From Shinella lacus (GTDB taxonomy: Bacteria; Pseudomonadota; Alphaproteobacteria; Rhizobiales; Rhizobiaceae): a stretch of 64,000 nucleotides of DNA. The notes below the pieces were generated by a model that searched no databases, was not told the origin of the DNA, and saw only the letters and a list, made by a program, of their open reading frames with translations. This document shows positions 18,163 through 27,612 of this stretch, one piece after another; position 1 is the stretch's first letter; the number at the start of each line of letters is the position of its first letter. The position numbers and the translations under genes were made by a program. The stretch lies in contig NZ_WHSB02000012.1 of assembly GCF_010994755.1 (NCBI RefSeq), positions 108,270 through 172,269 on the forward strand, read 5' to 3'.

Positions 18163-18378
18163 ATGCTCGCGATCTTGAAGGCTGCGTCATGGATTGGGCT
18201 TTTCTGCTTACTCGCCTATGCGGGACTGAAGATGGTCTTCATGGCTATCTGCATTCTAGGCGGCCACAATTCCGTGGAGGCAATGTTCGCTGTGACCACA
18301 CCAGTCATCTTGGGAGCAGCGATAGGCATGGAAACATTCTTCTGGTTTAGAAATGCGCGACACAGCGGGCGCCCCTGA
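18163..18378 (+). CDS. small two-helix membrane protein
   Basis: The 71-residue product starts at an ATG with an excellent ribosome site (AAGGAGG, eight bases upstream). It has two hydrophobic helices (MLAILKAASWIGLFCLLAYAG and about residues 44-62). A longer reading from 18022 is possible but lacks such a site. No family was recognised. Confidence 0.6.
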   Translation: MLAILKAASWIGLFCLLAYAGLKMVFMAICILGGHNSVEAMFAVTTPVILGAAIGMETFFWFRNARHSGRP

Positions 18379-18570
18379 TTTGCGCCCGAAGCCCAGCCCA
18401 ATATCAAGCAAAGAAATCGTAAACCAGACAAATAAAGATTTAATTGTATATTAACGGAGTTTTAAGACCACCACCTCCCCCAACAACTCTTCCTTTGCGT
18501 CTTTTTCGGCACAGTGAAAGGTTGCATTTGGCCTATGACTGTTTCGTCGAGCGGGTAAACAGGCCTGAGT

Positions 18571-20337
18571 TTGGTCGACATGATTTCTTTTATTACCCGA
18601 CTCCAAAGTCGCGCTCATTTTACGATGAAAGGCGCCCATCGCGCCAACGGCGAGGCATTCGTCGGTACGAACGCCCGCCGGCGCATCCAGACACGCCAAC
18701 GCCTCGCGATCCTGATCGGCTTCTTCCTCGCGGGCTACCTCGCCATCGGTGCGCGCCTCGTCCAATACGGCATTTCCGACCCCACTCAGTCCGCCTCGAT
18801 TGGCAGTGGAGACGCTGTTGCCTCTCGCCCCAACATCATCGACCGCAACGGCCTGCTGCTTGCCACTGACCTCAACATGGTCTCGCTTTATGCCGAACCG
18901 CGCCGCATCGTCGATGCAGACGAGGTGGTCGAGAAACTCGCCATGGTCGTGCCGAACCTCGACTGGAGCGAAACACACCGGCGATTGCGCTCAGACAGCG
19001 CCTTTCAATGGCTGCGGCGGCAACTGACGCCCAAGCAGCAATCCGACATCCTCGCGCTCGGCTTGCCGGGCATCGGCTTCCGGCCAGAAAAGCGGCGCAT
19101 CTATCCGGGCGGCGCCACGGCTTCGCATATCGTAGGCCATGTCAACGTCGACAACCAGGGCCTGGCCGGCATGGAGCGCTATCTCGACCAACAGGGACTT
19201 GCCGACCTACGCGCCGCAGGCCTCACCAATGACATCAGGCTCGAACCGGTTAAACTCTCCATCGATCTGCGTGTCCAGAACATCGTGCGCGAGGTCGCGG
19301 CAAAGGCGATGGCCGACTACCAGGCGGAAGCCGCCGGTGCCGTGATCCTCGACGTCGATACCGGCGAGGTGCTGGCCATGGCCTCGGTTCCCGACTACGA
19401 CCCGAATGCGCCCTCGCGAAAGCTCGCCGACGGCAGCATCGACAAGGAATACGAGAAAGGCTGGTTCAACCGCATCAGCAACGCGACCTTCGAGATGGGC
19501 TCGACCTTCAAGAGTTTCACCCTCGCCATGGGTCTGGACGAAGGCAAGATCAACCTCACCTCCGTCGTCGATGCCTCACGGCCCATCCGCATGGGCGGAT
19601 TCACCATTCGCGACTTCAAGGGCAAAAACCGTCCGCTCTCCATTCCAGAGGTTTTTCAGTATTCCTCCAATATCGGGACCGCCGCGGTGGCCGACATGGT
19701 CGGCATCGAAGGCCACCAGCAATTCCTGACCCGGCTCGGCTTGCTCTCGAAAATGGAAACCGAGATGCCGGGCGTGGCGACGCCGACACAGCCCAAAACC
19801 TGGAAGAAGATCAACTCCGTCACGATCTCCTTCGGCCACGGCGTGGCGACGACGCCCCTGCAGACGGCCGTCGCCGCGGCCGCCTTGATGAACGGCGGCT
19901 TCCTCGTGCCGCCGACCTTCCTGCCGCGCTCCAGAGACGAGGCGCAGGCGCTCGCGATCCGGGTCCTTAAGGAGAAGACGAGCGCCGACATGCGCTACCT
20001 CTACGACTGGAACGGCCAGAAAGGCTCCGGCCGGAACGCACAGGTCGAAGGATTCCATGTCGGCGGCAAGACCGGCACGGCCGACAAGGTCATCAACGGA
20101 CGCTACGCCAAGAACATCAACTTCAACGCCTTCGTTGCCGCGTTCCCGATGGAGAAGCCGCGCTACATCGTACTCTCCATCATCGACGCGCCTCGCACCG
20201 GCGAGAACGGCGGCCGCACCGCAGCGTCCACAGCCGCACCGATGATCAAGGCCATCATCGGTCGCGTCGCACCGCTCCTTGGGGTAGAGCCGCATTTTGG
20301 CGAACTGAGCCGCGAGATGCCGCTGGTCGACTATTAG
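18571..20337 (+). CDS. FtsI-class penicillin-binding protein (peptidoglycan transpeptidase)
   Basis: This 588-residue class B PBP has one N-terminal membrane helix (about residues 44-62), a dimerisation domain and a transpeptidase domain. The three active-site motifs are intact: STFK (Ser311), SSN (residues 365-367) and KTGT (residues 500-503). It resembles the FtsI proteins of rhizobia that form septal wall. Being on an accessory element next to metal-resistance genes suggests a second copy of a housekeeping enzyme rather than the cell's only FtsI. Confidence 0.92.
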   Translation: MVDMISFITRLQSRAHFTMKGAHRANGEAFVGTNARRRIQTRQRLAILIGFFLAGYLAIGARLVQYGISDPTQSASIGSGDAVASRPNIIDRNGLLLATDLNMVSLYAEPRRIVDADEVVEKLAMVVPNLDWSETHRRLRSDSAFQWLRRQLTPKQQSDILALGLPGIGFRPEKRRIYPGGATASHIVGHVNVDNQGLAGMERYLDQQGLADLRAAGLTNDIRLEPVKLSIDLRVQNIVREVAAKAMADYQAEAAGAVILDVDTGEVLAMASVPDYDPNAPSRKLADGSIDKEYEKGWFNRISNATFEMGSTFKSFTLAMGLDEGKINLTSVVDASRPIRMGGFTIRDFKGKNRPLSIPEVFQYSSNIGTAAVADMVGIEGHQQFLTRLGLLSKMETEMPGVATPTQPKTWKKINSVTISFGHGVATTPLQTAVAAAALMNGGFLVPPTFLPRSRDEAQALAIRVLKEKTSADMRYLYDWNGQKGSGRNAQVEGFHVGGKTGTADKVINGRYAKNINFNAFVAAFPMEKPRYIVLSIIDAPRTGENGGRTAASTAAPMIKAIIGRVAPLLGVEPHFGELSREMPLVDY

Positions 20338-20487
20338 GCGATGTGAAAGGCGTCGCAGCCTAGCTGCTCTATCGGTACGCCTACACCCCCGGCGACGCGG
20401 TTAAAGAGCTCGTCAACGGCTTCTTAAGCCTTTGTTGACCATAATCACTCTCGGTCAAGGCAGAAAATGCCTGCAGTGCCTTTGTGA

Positions 20488-21819
20488 TTGTGTCTCGTTT
20501 GGATCGTACCCATCGTGTCTGAGTATCCAGTAAAAGCGTCTCTGGTCCATACGTTTCGCACCATTGCCGACAACGGCATTGCGAAACTTGCGCGCTGGAT
20601 CGCGCGGAACTCCTGCGTCGCGGCCATCACCGCTTCCGCCGCCGCGCTAGGCGCCGCCGACGCGGCTGCGGAAACCCGGTCGCTTAAGCTGTTTTTCACC
20701 CATACCGGCGAGCGTGCGACGATCGCCTTCAAACGCGACGGCAAATTTGACGCGAAGGGTCTTGCGCAGATCAATCGCTTCCTGCGCGACTGGCGCCGGA
20801 ACGAACCCGCCCGTATGGATCCGCGTCTGCTCGATCTCGTTTGGGAAGTCTACCAACGCAGCGGGGCGAACGGCTACATCAATATCGTCTCCGCCTACCG
20901 GTCGCCGGCCACCAACAACATGCTGCGCGGCCGCTCTCGCAACACGGGCGTCGCCAAGAACAGCCAGCATATGCTCGGAAAGGCGATGGACTTCTACATT
21001 CCCGGCGTGAAGCTGGCAAAGCTCAGGGCGATCGCCATGCAGATGCAGATCGGCGGCGTCGGCTACTATCCGACTTCGGGCTCGCCCTTCGTGCATTTGG
21101 ATGTCGGGCGTGTGCGCGCCTGGCCGCGGATGTCGCGCCAGGAACTGGTCCGCATCTTCCCGAACGGCAAGACCCTTCATGTTCCCGCGGATGGACGGCC
21201 GTTGCCGGGGTACAATGTGGCCATGGTTGACTATAAGCGGCGTGTAAGCGCTAAATCGGTTGCAGCTGCCAGCACCGCCAGCGGCGCGCTGTCCGAAGAG
21301 GATGATGCCTCCCAAACGGATAACCTCGTGACCGCATTGCTGCCGACGCGCAAGAGCCGCGCGGAAAGGGCGCTCGAATTGCAGACTTCTCCCCAGTCGA
21401 ATGTCGATCAGCCGGCATTCGTTGATCTCGCGACGATCAGCGTGCCGCTCCCGACATTCCGCGCCGCTAAAGCCGAGCGAGCCCTTCCTGCAAATCTGTC
21501 GGCATTCGTTCCATCCGCGTCGTTCAAGGCAACGAACGGCCTGAGGTTAACGGGACGCACGCTACGCCAGCCCACGACCGCTGAAACCAGTGCTACCGGG
21601 TTTGGCCAGGAAATGAGGCCGGTCGTATGGATCGTGTCTGACGAGGCGCTCCTCGACTGGGCGCTCGCACCCACCGAAGCGCTTGAGCGTCTGGCCCTTC
21701 CGACAGTCCTGCAGAGGACCTTCGCAAGTGCGGACGAGACGCGACGCGGCGCCGAGCGAGTGCACCAGCGCGATCAGCCCGGTGCATTCAACCAAGATCG
21801 TTTTGGATCGGACGGCTGA
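20488..21819 (+). CDS. DUF882 / M15-like peptidase domain protein
   Basis: The product of about 443 residues has an N-terminal membrane segment and a DUF882 (YcbK-like, M15-related) domain at about residues 65-225. Zinc-ligand-type motifs are seen in NSQHMLGKAMDFYIPG and FVHLDVGRVRAWPR. The remainder is a low-complexity, Ala/Ser/Thr-rich tail without a domain. A GTG at 20515 is an equally possible start. It follows the FtsI-like gene and probably trims peptidoglycan. Confidence 0.8.
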   Translation: MCLVWIVPIVSEYPVKASLVHTFRTIADNGIAKLARWIARNSCVAAITASAAALGAADAAAETRSLKLFFTHTGERATIAFKRDGKFDAKGLAQINRFLRDWRRNEPARMDPRLLDLVWEVYQRSGANGYINIVSAYRSPATNNMLRGRSRNTGVAKNSQHMLGKAMDFYIPGVKLAKLRAIAMQMQIGGVGYYPTSGSPFVHLDVGRVRAWPRMSRQELVRIFPNGKTLHVPADGRPLPGYNVAMVDYKRRVSAKSVAAASTASGALSEEDDASQTDNLVTALLPTRKSRAERALELQTSPQSNVDQPAFVDLATISVPLPTFRAAKAERALPANLSAFVPSASFKATNGLRLTGRTLRQPTTAETSATGFGQEMRPVVWIVSDEALLDWALAPTEALERLALPTVLQRTFASADETRRGAERVHQRDQPGAFNQDRFGSDG

Positions 21820-21831
21820 TTTCTGGAACGC

Positions 21832-22770
21832 TCATGTGTGTCGGGTGAGGAGAGAGCCTCGCGGGTCGACCTGAACCGTGACGTGATCGATGCCACGCGT
21901 TTCCTGAAGCCACGAAGCCACCAAAGGCGGCAGGGACAAGGGGTCTGCCCCCTGGTCGGCGCTGACATGAACGGTCGCGATGATGCTCTCATCGGTCAGC
22001 GTCCAGGCATGGAAATGGCCAACCTCTGCAATGCCCGGAAGATCGCGCAGGGACGCTTCGATCTCTGTGGCATCGATGCCCTTCGGCGTTGCCTGGAGAA
22101 GAACGCGGATGGAGTCGGAAACAAGCCCCCAGGCGGACCGGATGACGAGGCCGGCAACCAGGACCGAAAGAAGCGGATCGAGAATGGCCCATCCGGTCAA
22201 CATGATCCCGACAGCCGCAGTGATCGCACCAATCGATCCGAGAAGGTCGCCGACCACATGAAGAAGCGCGCCCCGCAAATTGCTATCGCCACTGTCGCCG
22301 GACCAGAGTGCATAGGCGCCGATAAGGTTTACGAGCAGGCCGATGGTCGCAACGATGAGCATCGGGCCAGCAAGGATTTCGGCAGGCTGGTTGATCCGTT
22401 GCACCGCCTCCCAGGCGATCCAGGCGACCAGCAGCAGCAGGGTGGCGCCATTGGCAAGCGCCGCAAGAACCCTGACGCGGTGAAAACCGTATGTACGCTG
22501 CGCATCGATTGGCCAACGCGCCACGCGATAGGCAACAAGCGCCAGCAGCAAAGCCGCAGAGTCCGAGATCATATGCCCGGCGTCCGCAATCAGGGCGAGG
22601 GAACCGGCAATCCAGCCGCCGATCGCCTGCACAAGCGCGTATCCGGCCGTTAGGAGGAACACGAGCCTGATCCGACGCTCGTTTGACTGTGTCACTTCCG
22701 TCGCATGTTGGTGTCCAAGATCGCCCTCTGTATGCACATGCTCCGGCGCACTGCCCATGTCTTCGCCCAT
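21832..22770 (-). CDS. cation diffusion facilitator (CDF) metal exporter
   Basis: The 312-residue protein is a CDF transporter with six membrane helices and a cytosolic C-terminal domain. Zinc-site motifs are ADAGHMISDSAAL in helix 2 and LHVVGDLLGSIG in helix 5 (HxxxD pairs). The N-terminus has several histidines (HVHTEGDLGHQH). It resembles CzcD/ZitB-type exporters, so Zn, Co or Cd are likely substrates. It ends 12 bases from the convergent DUF882 gene. Confidence 0.92.
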   Translation of the reverse strand: MGEDMGSAPEHVHTEGDLGHQHATEVTQSNERRIRLVFLLTAGYALVQAIGGWIAGSLALIADAGHMISDSAALLLALVAYRVARWPIDAQRTYGFHRVRVLAALANGATLLLLVAWIAWEAVQRINQPAEILAGPMLIVATIGLLVNLIGAYALWSGDSGDSNLRGALLHVVGDLLGSIGAITAAVGIMLTGWAILDPLLSVLVAGLVIRSAWGLVSDSIRVLLQATPKGIDATEIEASLRDLPGIAEVGHFHAWTLTDESIIATVHVSADQGADPLSLPPLVASWLQETRGIDHVTVQVDPRGSLLTRHT

Positions 22771-22941
22771 CGCTCGCTGTTTGCTCCTGCCGCACGAAAA
22801 CTGTTACGTTCGTCGGCAAACGTCAACCGCCACGAGCGAGAGGAATGGCCCATATGTCGGATCGCTGGCAGGCGCAGATCTACGGGATTTCCCGTAGGTC
22901 AGGATCGCCAGCTCGGCATATTGGCAAGCTCATCAGGTACG

Positions 22942-23460
22942 TCAGGCACAGCACTTGGCATGTGTCGCTCCCGCACCGCAGCAGGCATCTGCAACCGCGG
23001 CCTTCTCCGCCAGCCAGCGGTCGCGGGGTTTGCAGCTCGACGGCCGAGCAGCCAGCGCCACCTCGAACCGATCCCCAGCCAATCGCGGCGACGACGCGCA
23101 ATACAGCGCCATCGGCCGATTTCCGTCACTGACCTCGAAGGTGAGCTTGGCAGCCGGATCGAGCCGGACGTGATCGGAAACCTTGCGGATGATCGCGGAG
23201 AACTTCCCCGCCGGCATGTGGTTCCTGCCGTCCTCGTCGATATCCCAGAGCTGGACGAACATCTCCGACCAGGCTTCGGGGTTGGCGCCGCAATCGAGCG
23301 CCGAGAATGCACCCGCCTTGACCTCGGTGACATGATAGCCCGCATTCACCGGCTGCCCTTCGTAGAGAAACACCAGCGGCGCCTCTGGCGCGGCCGCAAG
23401 GCTGTCAAGAAGCTGTCCAAGCGTGATATCGGATGAAACGGTCTTGTCGATCGCATTCAT
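22942..23460 (-). CDS. DUF6428 family protein
   Basis: The 172-residue soluble protein matches the DUF6428 type often found beside arsR genes in rhizobia. It starts TLGQLLDSLAAAPEAPLVF and ends with a cysteine cluster (DACCGAGATHAKCCA) that could bind metal or metalloid. It is divergent from an ArsR regulator across a 43-base promoter with a palindrome. The role is unknown; regulation by As or a metal is inferred. Confidence 0.75.
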   Translation of the reverse strand: MNAIDKTVSSDITLGQLLDSLAAAPEAPLVFLYEGQPVNAGYHVTEVKAGAFSALDCGANPEAWSEMFVQLWDIDEDGRNHMPAGKFSAIIRKVSDHVRLDPAAKLTFEVSDGNRPMALYCASSPRLAGDRFEVALAARPSSCKPRDRWLAEKAAVADACCGAGATHAKCCA

Positions 23461-23477
23461 GTGCGCTACTCCTATTT

Positions 23478-23501
23478 TTCAATGATTCAAGGATTATTGA
23501 A
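23478..23501. promoter_or_regulatory. ArsR-type operator between DUF6428 and arsR
   Basis: TTCAAT-N12-ATTGAA is an inverted repeat in the 43-base gap between the two divergent genes. It is AT-rich and typical of ArsR/SmtB sites. It would let the regulator repress both directions. Confidence 0.6.
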
Positions 23502-23503
23502 AT

Positions 23504-23872
23504 ATGGACGAACGTCAAGCCCTTACCTCATTCGCGGCCCTGTCGCAGGAAACCCGCCTCGCTATCGTCCGAACGCTGGTCGTCGCCGGACCGGACGGGT
23601 TGGCCGCCGGCCTGATCGCCGAGCGCATGGGCGTCTCGCCCTCGAATGTATCCTTCCACCTGAAGGAGTTGGAGCGCTCTGGCCTCATCGCGCAGCGACG
23701 GGAATCCCGCTCAATCGTCTACAGCGCCAGCTACGATGCGCTGGCCGATCTCGTGAAATTCCTCATGGAGGATTGCTGCGCCGGCCACCCGATGGTCCGC
23801 GAGGGCGTGGAGCGATCCGAGGGATGCTGCAAGACGGATGCTGACCAGAGCGAGGGCGACGTCGTTGCGTAA
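23504..23872 (+). CDS. arsR: ArsR-family metal/metalloid-responsive repressor
   Basis: The 122-residue winged-helix protein has the ArsR fold (SQETRLAIVRTLVVAG; HTH GVSPSNVSFHLKELERSGLI). A C-terminal cysteine-containing part (DCCAGHPMV... and GCCKTD) may sense As(III) or Sb(III). Its end overlaps an MFS transporter gene. The shared operator with DUF6428 suggests control of all three genes. Confidence 0.88.
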   Translation: MDERQALTSFAALSQETRLAIVRTLVVAGPDGLAAGLIAERMGVSPSNVSFHLKELERSGLIAQRRESRSIVYSASYDALADLVKFLMEDCCAGHPMVREGVERSEGCCKTDADQSEGDVVA

Positions 23873-25082
23873 TCCGAACGTTCCCGTTGGCATCGTCGCC
23901 GCGCTCGGCCTGACCCAGATTATCGGCTACGGCACCCTCTACTATAGCTTCAGCATCCTGGCGCCCGGCATTGCGGCGGATCTCGGCATCACTGTCGCAC
24001 AGGTCTTTGCCGTCTTCTCGGCCTCGCTGTTCGTTGGGGGGCTGTCAGCGCCGTACATAGGGCGGCAAATGGATCGCATTGGCGCGGCATCGGTAATGGC
24101 GATCGGCTCGGCGTTGTCTGCGCTGACCTTGATCTTGTGCGCCTGGTCGCCGTCGGTGGCAGTCTTCGCGGTGGCCATCGTCCTGTTGGAGATATCGTCC
24201 GGCATGGTCCAGTACCAGGCCGCGTTCGCGGCACTGGTGGAAGCCGATCCCCGCTCCGCATCACGGAGCATTACCTATCTCACGCTGATTGCAGGATTTG
24301 CCTCCACGATTTTTTGGCCGATTGCCACGGCGCTGCTCGGCTATCTGTCCTGGCGGGAAATCTACCTCGTCTATGCCGGGCTTAACCTTCTTGTCTGCAT
24401 GCCGTTCCACCTCTGGATCGTGCGAAAGGGAAAGGTCGCAGCCGCCGGCGGAATGAGGCCGATGCGCGAGCCCGTCGTTGGGGCCATTCCTCGCGAGCGC
24501 CGCCGCGGCGCTGTACTTGCCGTCTCGGCAGCATTCGCGCTGCTCGGCTTCACGCTTGGAGCCATGCTCGCCCATATGGTGCCGATGCTCGGTGCGCTTG
24601 GATTCGGAAGCGCCGCCGTCGTCATCGGCTCGCTGTTCGGCCCGGCGCAGGTTCTCAGCCGACTGATCAACATGATCTTCGGCACGCGGCTCGCGCCGCC
24701 CGGCCTTGCGGTTCTCTCCGCCGTCTTCATGGTGCTGAGCGTCGTCATCTTGGCGCTGTCCGGCAACTGGCTCCCCGGTGCGGTTGCCTTCTCGATTTGC
24801 CTCGGCCTTGGGTCGGGCATCAACAGCATCGCGCAGGGCAGCTTGCCGCTCTACCTGTTCGGTTCGGACGGATACGGTGCGCTCACCGGCAAGATGGCCG
24901 CCTCACGACTGGCCGCCGGCGCGGCTGCGCCGTTCGCCTTCGCAGCGACGATGGGGCAGTTCGGCATAGGCGCGTCACTCGTCTTGAGCGCCGCGCTCGG
25001 CTCGATCGGCGTTGCGGCGTTTGTCGCGGTGGCGATGGCGACGAAGCGGAGCCTCGTCGCCACACCGAGCCCGTCAAATTGA
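23838..25082 (+). CDS. MFS transporter linked to arsR
   Basis: The 414-residue protein has 12 predicted helices and an MFS layout (GRQMDRIGAAS after helix 2). It overlaps arsR by 35 bases and could also start at a TTG at 23865 (MRNPNVPVGIVAALG). MFS proteins in this position are implicated in arsenite or antimonite export, as reported for ArsK-type proteins of Agrobacterium. That assignment is inferred from context. A fragment of a related gene lies at about 40,160. Confidence 0.82.
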   Translation: MLTRARATSLRNPNVPVGIVAALGLTQIIGYGTLYYSFSILAPGIAADLGITVAQVFAVFSASLFVGGLSAPYIGRQMDRIGAASVMAIGSALSALTLILCAWSPSVAVFAVAIVLLEISSGMVQYQAAFAALVEADPRSASRSITYLTLIAGFASTIFWPIATALLGYLSWREIYLVYAGLNLLVCMPFHLWIVRKGKVAAAGGMRPMREPVVGAIPRERRRGAVLAVSAAFALLGFTLGAMLAHMVPMLGALGFGSAAVVIGSLFGPAQVLSRLINMIFGTRLAPPGLAVLSAVFMVLSVVILALSGNWLPGAVAFSICLGLGSGINSIAQGSLPLYLFGSDGYGALTGKMAASRLAAGAAAPFAFAATMGQFGIGASLVLSAALGSIGVAAFVAVAMATKRSLVATPSPSN

Positions 25083-25117
25083 CCGCAACCAACAGGCATC
25101 GTCGATGCCTGGCCGCT

Positions 25118-26146
25118 TCACGGCTTTTGTCGAGCAATACTCCTTTTGTCGACCTCGGATGCTTGTTTCCGAGTCAGTCCGATATCATCAAGTTGGTGTT
25201 CGTCGAGCATCGACAGTGGCTGGGATCGTTGCGAGGCACCCATGCTTTGGGCTTCCTCGATAGGAAGTTCGTCCGCATCCCGCCGCAGAACCACCATCGC
25301 CACGCCGATGATCAGCGCGGCTCCCAACCATTGCAGGGTGGTGAGGCGCTCGCCCAGGAAAAGGAACGACCCGATGACCCCGAACACCGGAATGAGGTTA
25401 AAGAAGCTGCCGGCAACGCTCGCCCGCATCGACCGGAGCGCGTACAGATAGAGCCAATAGGCAAGCGCATAGTAGAGCAGCCCCGAGAGAATGATCGTAG
25501 CGATGTCCTGGACCGGTACGGCGGCCGCACCCGATAGATCGACCCGGGACAGTTCAAGCGGCCAGATTGCGAGCATCCAGCCTAGAGCCACGGTCTGCTG
25601 GATGGCGACCGTGTAGAGCGGATCGGCGATGAGATTGCGCGCCAGGACCGTGTAAATCGCACAGCAAAGCACGCCCGCCAGAATCAGAGCTGTCCCCAGC
25701 TTCACGGCTGAAGACGGCTCGTCACTCCAGACGCCGCTGACCAGCAAAATTCCGCACGTCGCTAGAGCCACGAGGCCGACGAGTTGGCGATCAATTCGCT
25801 CCCTGAGAAACATCCAGGCAAGGCCGAGGATGAGAATAGGCTCGAAGGCCCAGAGCAAGGCTGTGACACTCGCACTCGTCTGGGAAAGGCCGAACATGCT
25901 GAATGTGTAGGCCCATCCGGGATTGAGAAGGCCGAGCAAGCCGATAGGCAACAACAAACGGGTTGCTGGAATATCCGGCTTGGTGAAAGCAACCGCCAGC
26001 CAAAGTGCGATGACGCTCGGCACGAGCTGAAAAACAAGAATTGTGACAGGTGGAAACGACGAGAGGAGTGTCTTGCTGAGAATCGTACCAAGAGCCCAGC
26101 ACAAACACGCCCCTACAATCGCCACACGAGGCGAAAGCGAGGACAT
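25118..26146 (-). CDS. DMT-superfamily (EamA) transporter
   Basis: The 342-residue protein has ten hydrophobic helices in two EamA repeats, with the usual ELSR and FLGERLT segments. The ATG at 26146 has a TTGGAG site seven bases upstream and gives MSSLSPRVAIVG; the frame extends upstream to a TTG. Substrate unknown; the family includes metabolite and drug exporters. Confidence 0.82.
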   Translation of the reverse strand: MSSLSPRVAIVGACLCWALGTILSKTLLSSFPPVTILVFQLVPSVIALWLAVAFTKPDIPATRLLLPIGLLGLLNPGWAYTFSMFGLSQTSASVTALLWAFEPILILGLAWMFLRERIDRQLVGLVALATCGILLVSGVWSDEPSSAVKLGTALILAGVLCCAIYTVLARNLIADPLYTVAIQQTVALGWMLAIWPLELSRVDLSGAAAVPVQDIATIILSGLLYYALAYWLYLYALRSMRASVAGSFFNLIPVFGVIGSFLFLGERLTTLQWLGAALIIGVAMVVLRRDADELPIEEAQSMGASQRSQPLSMLDEHQLDDIGLTRKQASEVDKRSIARQKP

Positions 26147-26484
26147 GGCTATCTCCAAAGAAGGTTCAAACGAAGGTGGTGGGACGCCGAGAGCTAGGCG
26201 TCGTCGTCACACCGATCGTATGAAGGCAGTCTTTGGGGACGCTTGCTCATATCGCTTTGGATATCCGTCGTTGTTGCACGCCCAGCGGGACGAATTTAAT
26301 CGACCCGGATTCCTCTTATATCACGCTGCCCTGTGCTCGAACACCACGAGGCGATGGCTGCGTTGACGTTTCCCTTATCCCAGAGAGCGCATCATGTAGA
26401 CCGATGCCTCCCGACCACGGATCGCTACGAACAGTCTTGGTTCATTCAACACTGTCGTTGGCGACCGGACGGCCGAAGGCCGGG
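26147..26484. other. intergenic region between the DMT transporter and arsH
   Basis: No convincing gene was found here. A short hairpin, CGGCC-GAA-GGCCG, lies at about 26,470-26,483 just after the arsH stop and could be a weak terminator, although no U-tract follows. The rest holds only short unmatched frames. Confidence 0.3.
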
Positions 26485-27195
26485 CTAGATCGACCTTAGC
26501 GATACCCGCTTCTCAAGCTCGGCCGCCTGTTCCTTGCGCTCACTGTAGCGGTCGGTGAGATAGGCGGAAGCATCGCGCGTGAGGAGGGTGAACTTCACCA
26601 GCTCCTCGCAGACGTCGACCAGACGGTCGTAATAGGAGGAAGGCTTCATCCGGCCATCGGCATCGAACTCCTGGTAGGCCTTGGCGACGGAGGACTGGTT
26701 GGGGATGGTGATCATCCGCATCCAGCGACCGAGAATGCGCAACTGGTTCACCGCATTGAAGGACTGGCTGCCGCCCGAGACTTCCATGACGGCGAGTGTC
26801 TTGCCCTGCGTCGGCCGAACCGATCCTACCGAAAGCGGAATCCAGTCGATCTGCGACTTCATGATACCGGTCATTGCGCCGTGGCGTTCCGGGCTCACCC
26901 AGACCTGCCCTTCCGACCATTGGGAGAGATTACGCAACTCCTGCACCTTCGGATGGCTTGTGGGCGCTTCGTCGGGGAGCGGCAGACCCTTCGGGTCGAA
27001 CATGCGAACCTCGCATCCGAGCCGCTCGAGCAGCCGGCAGGCCTCGAACGCGAGAAGGCGACTATACGAGACTTCGCGCAGCGAGCCGTAGAGGATCAGG
27101 ATGCGCGGCTCGTGCGTCGAGAATGCCGGGCGCAGGGCGCCGAGATCGGTCGGGTGCAGGTGATCGCCTTGCAATGCTGGGAATGTATCAGGCAA
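26485..27195 (-). CDS. arsH: ArsH, NADPH-dependent FMN reductase
   Basis: The product of about 236 residues is an ArsH flavoprotein. Seen are the flavodoxin-like [21 protein letters not shown] segment, the [20 protein letters not shown] motif and [19 protein letters not shown]. ArsH oxidises trivalent organoarsenicals and is the last gene of many rhizobial ars operons. The TTG at 27195, with AAGGAAAG five bases upstream and overlapping the arsC stop, is preferred. A GTG at 27228 would add 11 residues. Confidence 0.92.
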   Translation of the reverse strand: MPDTFPALQGDHLHPTDLGALRPAFSTHEPRILILYGSLREVSYSRLLAFEACRLLERLGCEVRMFDPKGLPLPDEAPTSHPKVQELRNLSQWSEGQVWVSPERHGAMTGIMKSQIDWIPLSVGSVRPTQGKTLAVMEVSGGSQSFNAVNQLRILGRWMRMITIPNQSSVAKAYQEFDADGRMKPSSYYDRLVDVCEELVKFTLLTRDASAYLTDRYSERKEQAAELEKRVSLRSI

Positions 27196-27610
27196 TGCGC
27201 TTTCCTTCCTGATCGAGAATTTGTTCACCGTCTTCCTTGAAGAACGGCCCCTTGAAGGTATTGGGCAGGATGTCGAGGGCGACTTCGGACGGGCGGGCGA
27301 GCCGGGTGCCGAGGGGAGTCACGACAAAGGGGCGATTGATCAGGATCGGCGTCACGATCATTGCGTTGAGCAACTGGTCGTCGGTGAGGTCGGGGTTGTC
27401 CAGACCGAGTTCGGCATAGGGTGTGCCTTTCTCGCGAATGGCTTCCCGGACGTTCAAACCAGCGTCCGCGATCATCGTTGCAAGCTGCTCGCGCGTCGGT
27501 GGGTGATGCAAATACTCGATGACAACAGGTTCGATCCCGGCAGCGCGGATCAGCGCCAGCGTGTTGCGGGACGTCCCGCAGGCTGGGTTGTGATAGATGG
27601 TCGCGTCCAT
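27188..27610 (-). CDS. arsC: glutaredoxin-dependent arsenate reductase ArsC
   Basis: The 140-residue protein is the Grx-type Ars[17 protein letters not shown] with the catalytic Cys11 and an [23 protein letters not shown] region carrying the arginines that bind arsenate. It reduces As(V) to As(III) for export by Acr3. It starts three bases after acr3, with a second, unrelated ArsC encoded earlier in the same operon. Confidence 0.95.
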   Translation of the reverse strand: MDATIYHNPACGTSRNTLALIRAAGIEPVVIEYLHHPPTREQLATMIADAGLNVREAIREKGTPYAELGLDNPDLTDDQLLNAMIVTPILINRPFVVTPLGTRLARPSEVALDILPNTFKGPFFKEDGEQILDQEGKRIA

Positions 27611-27612
27611 GG

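Noticed and set aside
20435..20458. Inverted repeat TTGACC-N12-GGTCAA upstream of the DUF882 gene
   Set aside because: Arms are short and one overlaps a possible -35 box; no regulator can be linked.
21838..22653. 271-residue frame opposite the CDF gene
   Set aside because: Shadow frame with charged low-complexity composition.
22880..22897. Hairpin CTACGGG-N4-CCCGTAG as a terminator
   Set aside because: No U-tract follows on either strand, so it is only an inverted repeat.
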